Source of the DNA: Trujillonella humicola
Lineage (GTDB): Bacteria > Actinomycetota > Actinomycetes > Mycobacteriales > Geodermatophilaceae
Assembly (NCBI RefSeq): GCF_046233715.1
Contig: NZ_JBJNRJ010000021.1
Span: forward strand, 4,528 to 68,527
Length of the DNA: 64,000 nucleotides
Reading direction: 5' to 3'
Below are positions 59,045 through 64,000 of this stretch, piece after piece; positions within the stretch are counted from its first letter, which is position 1, and each line of letters opens with the position of its first letter. The position numbers and the translations under genes were made by a program. The notes beneath the pieces were generated by a model, which was not told the origin of the DNA, did not search any database, and saw only the letters and a program-made list of their open reading frames with translations.

Positions 59045-60318
59045 CCCGGCGCAGCGCGGAACGGCGCCGCTGGGGCTTCCTCTGCCGGAGCGTGCTGTCG
59101 GCTCTGGCCACGGTCGTCGCCTTCCGGCCGCTGTCGACCACCAACGTCGTCGCCGCTCCCCTGTCGTTCGTCCTCGGCCTGCCGAGCAGCGAGCTCCCCC
59201 TGCACTCGCTGGCCGCCCAGGTGGGGGGAACAGCCGTCGCGGTCGGGCGCGGCCGCGTGCGCGGGGCCCCGGGCGTCCTCGGGCTGGCGCTGCGCCTCGG
59301 CGCCTGGGCAGGCCTCGTCGTCCTGCACCGCCGTGCGCTGCGATCCGGCGAGGTCCTGGACGCCGCCCTCGCCGAGGCCCTCGGCCCGGACTACCGCGAC
59401 CACGTCGTCGACCCGCGGCCGCCCGTCGACCCCACGGTGCAGCGCCGGCCCGGGGTGGTGCGGATGGCCCGCATCTGGCGCCGGTACGTGCACGACGGCG
59501 ATCTGAGCTACGGGGACGCCGGGCCGCGCAACATGCTCGACATCTGGCGGCGTCCCGACGTCGGGCCGGGCGCACCGGTCCTGCTGCAGATCCCGGGCGG
59601 CGCCTGGGTGATGGGCAACAAGCGGGGCCAGGCCCACCCGCTGATGAGCCATCTGGTCGAGCGCGGGTGGATCTGCGTCTCGATCACCACCCGCCTCTCC
59701 CCCGCGTCGACCTGGCCCGATCACGTCGTGGACGTGAAGAAGGCCATCGCCTGGATCCGCGCGAACATCGCCGGGTACGGCGGGGACCCTGGGTTCATCG
59801 CCGTCAGCGGCGGGTCTTCCGGCGGGCACCTCACCGCGCTGGCGGCGCTCACCGCGGGCGACCGGCAGCTGCAGCCCGGGTTCGAGGACGCGGACACCAC
59901 CGTGCAGGCGGCCGTGCCCCTCTACGGCGTGTACGACTGGAGCGACCGGACCGAGACCGGGGGCGCGACGTTCCTCGGGCATGTGCAGCGGAACATCGTC
60001 AAGGCGAAGTGGGACGACGACCCCGCGCCGTTCCGCCAGGCGTCACCCATCGAGCGGGTGCACGCCGACGCGCCGCCGTTCTTCGTGGTCCACGGGATCA
60101 ACGACAGCTTCGGGCCGGCGATCGTCCAGCCCCGGTCGTTCGTCCCCCGGCTGCGGGCCGTCTCGCGGAACGTGGTGGCCTACGCCGAACTGCCCGACGC
60201 CCAGCACGCCTTCGACACCTGGAGCTCGCCGCGGGCCGTGGCCACGGCGGAGGCGATCGGCCGCTTCCTGGGCGTGGTGTACGGCGAGCACCGAGCGGCG
60301 GCGCCCCACGACGCCTGA
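59041..60318 (+). CDS. Alpha/beta hydrolase/esterase with N-terminal membrane segments (LipO/LipM-like)
   Basis: A 425-residue esterase of the HSL/BD-FAE type. The N-terminal 100 residues hold two hydrophobic stretches (about 14-47 and 75-95) that may anchor the protein. The catalytic domain has IPGGAWVMG (in place of HGGG), VSGGSSGGHLT (Ser259), and HGINDSFGP and QHAFDTW carrying the Asp and His. Similar mycobacterial proteins are membrane-linked lipid esterases. GTG 59041 overlaps the previous stop by 4 bp. It is the last gene of the WS/DGAT operon and is followed by a strong hairpin. Confidence 0.8.
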   Translation: MTRRSAERRRWGFLCRSVLSALATVVAFRPLSTTNVVAAPLSFVLGLPSSELPLHSLAAQVGGTAVAVGRGRVRGAPGVLGLALRLGAWAGLVVLHRRALRSGEVLDAALAEALGPDYRDHVVDPRPPVDPTVQRRPGVVRMARIWRRYVHDGDLSYGDAGPRNMLDIWRRPDVGPGAPVLLQIPGGAWVMGNKRGQAHPLMSHLVERGWICVSITTRLSPASTWPDHVVDVKKAIAWIRANIAGYGGDPGFIAVSGGSSGGHLTALAALTAGDRQLQPGFEDADTTVQAAVPLYGVYDWSDRTETGGATFLGHVQRNIVKAKWDDDPAPFRQASPIERVHADAPPFFVVHGINDSFGPAIVQPRSFVPRLRAVSRNVVAYAELPDAQHAFDTWSSPRAVATAEAIGRFLGVVYGEHRAAAPHDA

Positions 60319-60320
60319 GG

Positions 60321-60356
60321 GCCCGGCGCCCCGGCGACCACGCCGGAGCGCCGGGC
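60321..60356. terminator. Terminator hairpin after the lipid operon
   Basis: GCCCGGCGC pairs with GCGCCGGGC, and inside it CCGGCG pairs with CGCCGG around an ACCA loop. This gives about 15 base pairs, three bases after the esterase stop at 60318. It also ends just before the remnant frame stop at 60358. Confidence 0.7.
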
Positions 60357-60357
60357 G

Positions 60358-60574
60358 TCAGCCCGCGCGGCGCCACTCCTCCCGGTACGGGCACTGCTTG
60401 CCGCCCACGGTGAGGCAGCCGCGTGCGCCTCGGTGCGGTCCTCGCCCAGCAGGACGAACTCCGCGCCGCGCACCGGCGTGCCCTGCGCTTCTCCAGGCCC
60501 TTGGCGACCACCTTCAGCGCCTGGGCCCGGTACCGGGTTTCGTACCCGGGGGGCCCAGCGCGCGGTGTCGACGG
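60358..60574 (-). pseudogene. Possible frameshifted coding remnant, unknown family
   Basis: On the minus strand three short protein-like pieces follow each other in three frames: YRAQALKVVAKGLE, then TPVRGAEFVLLGEDRTEAH, then GCLTVGGKQCPYREEWRRAG ending in TGA at 60358-60360. Joined by two small frame corrections they read as one plausible C-terminal segment of about 65 residues with two Cys. No start codon or intact frame is present. It may be a decayed gene or a sequencing error in a small gene. Family not recognised. Confidence 0.35.
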
Positions 60575-60606
60575 CTACTCCCGGGTCCCCGTCGGGATGT
60601 CGCTGG

Positions 60607-62145
60607 TCACCGGGCCTCCTGGGGCACCGGCGCCTCGCGGTAGCGGTCGCGGAGGAGCCGCTTGAGCAGCTTGCCGCTCTCGAGTCGCGGCAGCTGCTGG
60701 TCGAAGTCCACGCTCCGCGGGCACTTGTACCGGGCCAGCCGCGACTGGCAGAACGCCATCAGCTCCGCCTCGAGAGCCGGTCCGGCCTCGTTCCAGTCGA
60801 CCGGCTGCACGACCGCCTTGACCACCTCGCCGAGGTCGGCGTCCGGCACGCCGATCACGGCGGCGTCCATGACCTTCGGGTGGGTCAGGAGGAGGTCCTC
60901 GGTCTCCTGCGGGTAGATGTTCACGCCGCCCGAGATGATCATGTTCGACACCCGGTCGGTGAGGTACAGGTAGCCGTCCTCGTCGAGGTAGCCGACGTCG
61001 CCCACGCCCACCCAGCCCCGGTCGTTGCGCGTGGCGGCGGTCTTGGCGGGGTCGTCGAGGTAGTCGAAGGGCACCCCGCCCTCGAACCACAGCTGGCCCG
61101 GCTCCCCCACCGGCAGTTCCTGGCCGGCCTCGTCGAGGACGTGCGGGATCCCCATCAGCGGCTTGCCGACCGATCCCTTGTGGGTCAGCCACTCGGGCGC
61201 GGTGATGAAGGTGGCCCCCATCGCCTCGGTGGCGCCGTAGTACTCCGAGATGATCGGACCGAACCACTCGATCATCCGTTCCTTCACCTCGACCGGGCAC
61301 GGCGCCGCCGCGTGCACGACCGTCTGCAGGCTCGACAGGTCGTAGCGGTCGCGCACCTCCTGCGGCAGCTTCAGCATGCGGACGAACATCGACGGGACGA
61401 ACTGGGCGTGCGTCACCCGGTGCCGCTCGATGAGGGCGAGGGCCTGCTCGGGATCGAACCTCTCCATGACCACGACCGTCCCGCCGAGCCGGTGCACGCC
61501 CATGGTCCAGACCATCGGCGCCGTGTGGTACAGCGGCGCGGGGTTGAGGTAGACGCCGCCCTCGGCGAAGCCGACGGCGCGCAGGAACATCACCGTCGGG
61601 TCGCCCTCGAGGTTGATCGGCTTGCCCGACAGGGGACGCTGGATGCCCTTGGGGCGTCCCGTCGTCCCCGACGAGTACTGGAGGAGGTCCCCCTCCTCCT
61701 CGTCCTCGACGGGCTCGGACGGCTGGCCCGCCGTCGCCTCCTCGTAGGACTCCCAGCCCTCGATGGTCCCGCCCATCATGAGCCGCACCTGCAGCGCCGG
61801 GGCGACCTCCGGGGTGAGCGCACCGGCGGCCTCGGCCAGCGTGTGCGACGTGACGATCGCCTTCGCGCCCGAGTTCGTGACGATGTACTCGACCTCGGTC
61901 CCGGTCAGCTGCCGGTTGATGGGCGTGAAGTACATGCCCGACCGCCGCGCCGCCCACGTCACCTCGTGCACGTGGGCGTTGTTCTCCAGCAGGACCGCGA
62001 CGACGTCGCCCCGGCCCAGGCCGCGCTGCCGCAGCAGGTGCACGAGCCGGTTGGACCGCTCCTCCAGCTCCTCATAGCTGACGGACTCGCCCGATCCCAT
62101 GACGACGGCCGCCCGGCCGGTCCCCACCCAGGTACGCGGGTACAT
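60607..62145 (-). CDS. Acyl-CoA ligase (FadD4-like)
   Basis: A 512-residue ANL-superfamily ligase. The P-loop is QYSSGTTGRPKG, the adenylate motif SEYYGATEAMG, the hinge LTDRVSNMIISGGVNIYPQETE, and the C-terminal lysine lies in RLESGKLLKR. ATG 62145 follows GGAAGAGGTGG; the longer frame to 62184 is Arg-rich and unlikely. Pattern resembles mycobacterial FadD4-type enzymes for medium- to long-chain acids. It is downstream of, and in the same direction as, the esterase at 62300, but separated by 154 bases with an AT-richer patch including GACTAGTC. Confidence 0.85.
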   Translation of the reverse strand: MYPRTWVGTGRAAVVMGSGESVSYEELEERSNRLVHLLRQRGLGRGDVVAVLLENNAHVHEVTWAARRSGMYFTPINRQLTGTEVEYIVTNSGAKAIVTSHTLAEAAGALTPEVAPALQVRLMMGGTIEGWESYEEATAGQPSEPVEDEEEGDLLQYSSGTTGRPKGIQRPLSGKPINLEGDPTVMFLRAVGFAEGGVYLNPAPLYHTAPMVWTMGVHRLGGTVVVMERFDPEQALALIERHRVTHAQFVPSMFVRMLKLPQEVRDRYDLSSLQTVVHAAAPCPVEVKERMIEWFGPIISEYYGATEAMGATFITAPEWLTHKGSVGKPLMGIPHVLDEAGQELPVGEPGQLWFEGGVPFDYLDDPAKTAATRNDRGWVGVGDVGYLDEDGYLYLTDRVSNMIISGGVNIYPQETEDLLLTHPKVMDAAVIGVPDADLGEVVKAVVQPVDWNEAGPALEAELMAFCQSRLARYKCPRSVDFDQQLPRLESGKLLKRLLRDRYREAPVPQEAR

Positions 62146-62299
62146 CGCTCCACCTCTTCCTCGAGGCCGCGTCGTTGCGGTCATCGCCCCCGGGTCGTCC
62201 GGTGGCCGCGGCGAGGGCGATGCCCTCCCGCGGCAGCCTAAGAGGTGACTAGTCGAACTGAATAGCCTCTGGCGCCCGCGCCGTGAGGTCCCGAGCCCC

Positions 62300-63586
62300 T
62301 CATGCCCGTGGAGGCTCGGGCGGGCGGTCCGTCGTCGCGCGCTCCAGCTGACGACGCAGGGCCCGGACCTGCGCCTCGAGCCGCTTCATCCCCGCCTCCA
62401 GAGCCTCGACGTCCCGGTCGTTGGGCAGCCGCATCAGCCGCATCAGCCGGCGCTGGTAGGCGGCCTGGAGACGGACCGCCTGGTCGACCAGGTAGCTCAA
62501 CTGACCGGAGCGCACCCGCAGCTGACGCAGGAGCAGTGCCTGCAGCGCCGCCTGCCTCCCGGCGTTCCTCGCGCCCTCGCCGTCGAGCCGGAGGAGGTCG
62601 AGCAGCCGCTCGGCCGTCGCGTCCATCGCGTGCACCGCGTTGTCCAGGATGAGATCCATGGCGAAGAAGCCGTGCACCTCGTCCGGGTAGTGCAGGTGCT
62701 CGCTCCGCACGCCTGCCTGCCGCAACCGGTCCAGGTAGACGATGCCCTCGTCCCGCAGCGGGTCGTGGCCGGCCGTCACGATGACCGCGGGGGGCAGTGC
62801 GGAGAGATCCGCGGTCGTCATCGGGCTGTACCGCGTCGAGTGCGGGTCGATGGCGCCGGCGACGTGGCCCTCGAACCACCGCATGGCGGTCAGGTCGAGC
62901 GCCCCTCCGTGCGCGTTGCGGGCGCGGGCGGGCTCGTGCTCACCGGACAGGGAGGGGTACACGAGGACCTGGACCGCGAGAGGGACGTCGGCCTCGGCGG
63001 AGTACTCCTGCGCCACGACCGCCGCGACGTTGCCGCCGGCCGAGTCGCCGCCCACGCCGATGCGGGTGGGGTCGACGCCGAGACCGTCCGCGGTGGCCAC
63101 CACCCAGCGCACGGCGGCCAGCGCGTCGTCGTAGGCGTCGTGGATGTCGTGCTCGGGCGCCTTGCGGTAGTCGACGCAGATCACGACGGCGCCCGTCCGC
63201 GCGGCGAGGCTGCGCGCCGTCGGCTCCGCGGTCGACAGGTCGCCGAGGACGAACCCGCCGCCGGCGAACCACACCAGCGCCGCCCGCGGGGCGCGACCAC
63301 CGTGCGGCGTCACGATCCTGATCGGGACGGGCCCACCGGGGCCGGGGATCCTCCGGTCGACGACCGAGGCGACCGATGGACGCGCGGCCACCATCGGCAT
63401 CATCGAGCTCATCCGCCGCCGCGCCGACCCGACCGACACCCGGTCGGTGAGTCCGCCGTAGCGCGACATCCGCCGCAGCAGCGCCTGGGTCGAGGGGTGC
63501 AGGTCCGGCGCCTGCAGCCCGCCGCTCTCCGCGAGCTCGTCCAGCGTCGGGGAGGAGAAGTCCTCGGTCGTCGCCTCGGTGCTCAC
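62300..63586 (-). CDS. HSL-type alpha/beta hydrolase with C-terminal helical/coiled-coil extension
   Basis: A 428-residue protein. Residues 70-330 form an HSL-type esterase domain (FAGGGFVLG at 107-115, GDSAGGN with Ser182, Asp in TAGHDPL and His in DEVHGF). The last 100 residues are predicted helical and end in a heptad-like stretch (EALEAGMKRLEAQVRALRRQLERA region), unlike ordinary HSL esterases. That tail resembles the helical tails of PHA-granule or PhaE-type proteins. The GTG at 63586 is chosen since the conserved part begins soon after. It could act on lipid or polyester droplets; substrate unknown. Confidence 0.75.
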   Translation of the reverse strand: MSTEATTEDFSSPTLDELAESGGLQAPDLHPSTQALLRRMSRYGGLTDRVSVGSARRRMSSMMPMVAARPSVASVVDRRIPGPGGPVPIRIVTPHGGRAPRAALVWFAGGGFVLGDLSTAEPTARSLAARTGAVVICVDYRKAPEHDIHDAYDDALAAVRWVVATADGLGVDPTRIGVGGDSAGGNVAAVVAQEYSAEADVPLAVQVLVYPSLSGEHEPARARNAHGGALDLTAMRWFEGHVAGAIDPHSTRYSPMTTADLSALPPAVIVTAGHDPLRDEGIVYLDRLRQAGVRSEHLHYPDEVHGFFAMDLILDNAVHAMDATAERLLDLLRLDGEGARNAGRQAALQALLLRQLRVRSGQLSYLVDQAVRLQAAYQRRLMRLMRLPNDRDVEALEAGMKRLEAQVRALRRQLERATTDRPPEPPRA

Positions 63587-64000
63587 GCCCGCCGCCGCCG
63601 GGACAGCCCGCCGGGGGACGCCCGGGCGGTGACGGGGGCGGGACTCCTCGGGCCCGTGGGCCCCGTGTCGGTTCAACTCGTCCTCCACTCGCACCCGGCC
63701 CGGCTCCGACCGAGGCCTGCCGCCCGGCTCCGTTGCCCGGCGTCGGGCACACAGTGGCATCGACGGGGGCTGTTCGGTGCGTTCTCGGCAAGGCCGCCGC
63801 GCCGCGCCGGCTCATCGGCCCCGGCATACCCGCGACGCACGTCCTGACACTTTCGTCATCTGCGGCTCCGTGAGACGGCGCCCGGGCCGGCGCGGACGCT
63901 CCCGCCGCCTGACAGTGAGGATGTGGAGGACGGAGTCACCCCGGCGGGTCTGACTCTCCGCCTGACCGACGCTTGGCTGTCTTTGGCTGGATTCGTCGAT
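63587..64000. other. Intergenic region at the window end
   Basis: 414 bases upstream of the esterase without a convincing gene. It carries one weak operator-like copy (63843-63859) and a further TCTGACA-like fragment CCTGACAGTG at 63907-63916. Frames that stay open here are Arg/Pro-rich shadows. Confidence 0.4.
63843..63859 (+). promoter_or_regulatory. Weak operator-like site upstream of esterase
   Basis: CCTGACA CTT TCGTCAT. It resembles the copy at 45412 (second half TCGTCAC). It is 257 bases from the esterase start, so its target is unclear; a gene outside the window is possible. Confidence 0.3.

Noticed and set aside
62241..62270. AT-richer patch with GACTAGTC before the FadD gene as an operator
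   Set aside because: Only an 8-bp palindrome in a single copy; it may simply be promoter sequence.
1..64000. tRNA/rRNA genes, CRISPR arrays, insertion sequences, prophage or attachment sites
   Set aside because: No cloverleaf-like, repeat-spacer, transposase or integrase pattern was seen by eye. Base composition and codon style look uniform, so there is no clear sign of recent transfer.

Overview
The window is very GC-rich, densely coded DNA with many GTG starts and 4-bp ATGA/GTGA gene overlaps. The gene content points to an actinomycete of the Mycobacteriales/Pseudonocardiales/Geodermatophilales kind: LLM-type F420- or flavin-dependent oxidoreductases, an NDMA-dependent (mycofactocin-type) alcohol dehydrogenase, a WS/DGAT enzyme, an actinobacterial PlsB and many acyl-CoA ligases and dehydrogenases. 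The species cannot be named from the sequence. I see no rRNA, tRNA, CRISPR array or insertion sequence.

About 1-50.7 kb is one large catabolic island that activates acids to CoA thioesters and degrades an aromatic or alicyclic compound. In order: an SDR and a flavin-reductase-like protein (1.1-2.6 kb); a minus operon with a cysteine-less isochorismatase relative, an LLM oxidoreductase and a double-hotdog dehydratase (2.65-5.1 kb); the extradiol dioxygenase MhpB (5.4-6.2 kb); an APH-type kinase and a second LLM enzyme (6.2-8.5 kb); a tandem-HTH TetR repressor divergent from ALDH-ADH-P450-ECH-DUF35-SDR (8.5-16.2 kb); a second tandem TetR (16.3-17.6 kb); a minus operon MhpC-HpaH-HpaI-ACAD-ACAD-thiolase-ligase (25.2-17.8 kb); a 13-gene plus operon with thiolase-DUF35-Rieske alpha-Rieske beta-ligase-ligase followed by beta-oxidation, CoA-transferase and ALDH genes (25.3-39.1 kb); a MaoC pair; a BVMO-MhpA operon; a Rieske reductase; a CitE-like lyase; a KstD-like flavoprotein with two NTF2-like proteins; and an ArsR regulator with ACAD-ECH.

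The likely logic is that side chains are oxidised (P450/ADH/ALDH) and ligated to CoA. The ring is then attacked by the Rieske dioxygenase. A cysteine-less thiolase/DUF35 pair probably removes the acyl side chain by retro-aldol cleavage, as in the ibuprofen ipfABDEF system. The resulting catechol would be opened by MhpB and processed by MhpC, HpaH and HpaI. The true substrate is not known.

A 17-bp motif, TCTGACA-N3-TGTGnAC, recurs before nearly every transcription unit of the island. It often overlaps a -10-like CAGAAT. Its two half-sites differ, which fits the two tandem-HTH TetR proteins, whose first recognition helices are almost identical. This looks like a single regulon.

About 50.8-63.6 kb is a separate lipid block without clear copies of that operator except one weak site at the far end: patatin-like protein, PlsB, GpsA, WS/DGAT, HAD-PlsC fusion, three alpha/beta hydrolases and a FadD ligase. 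It suggests glycerolipid/triacylglycerol or wax ester synthesis and turnover, with its own palindromes at 55.1 kb.
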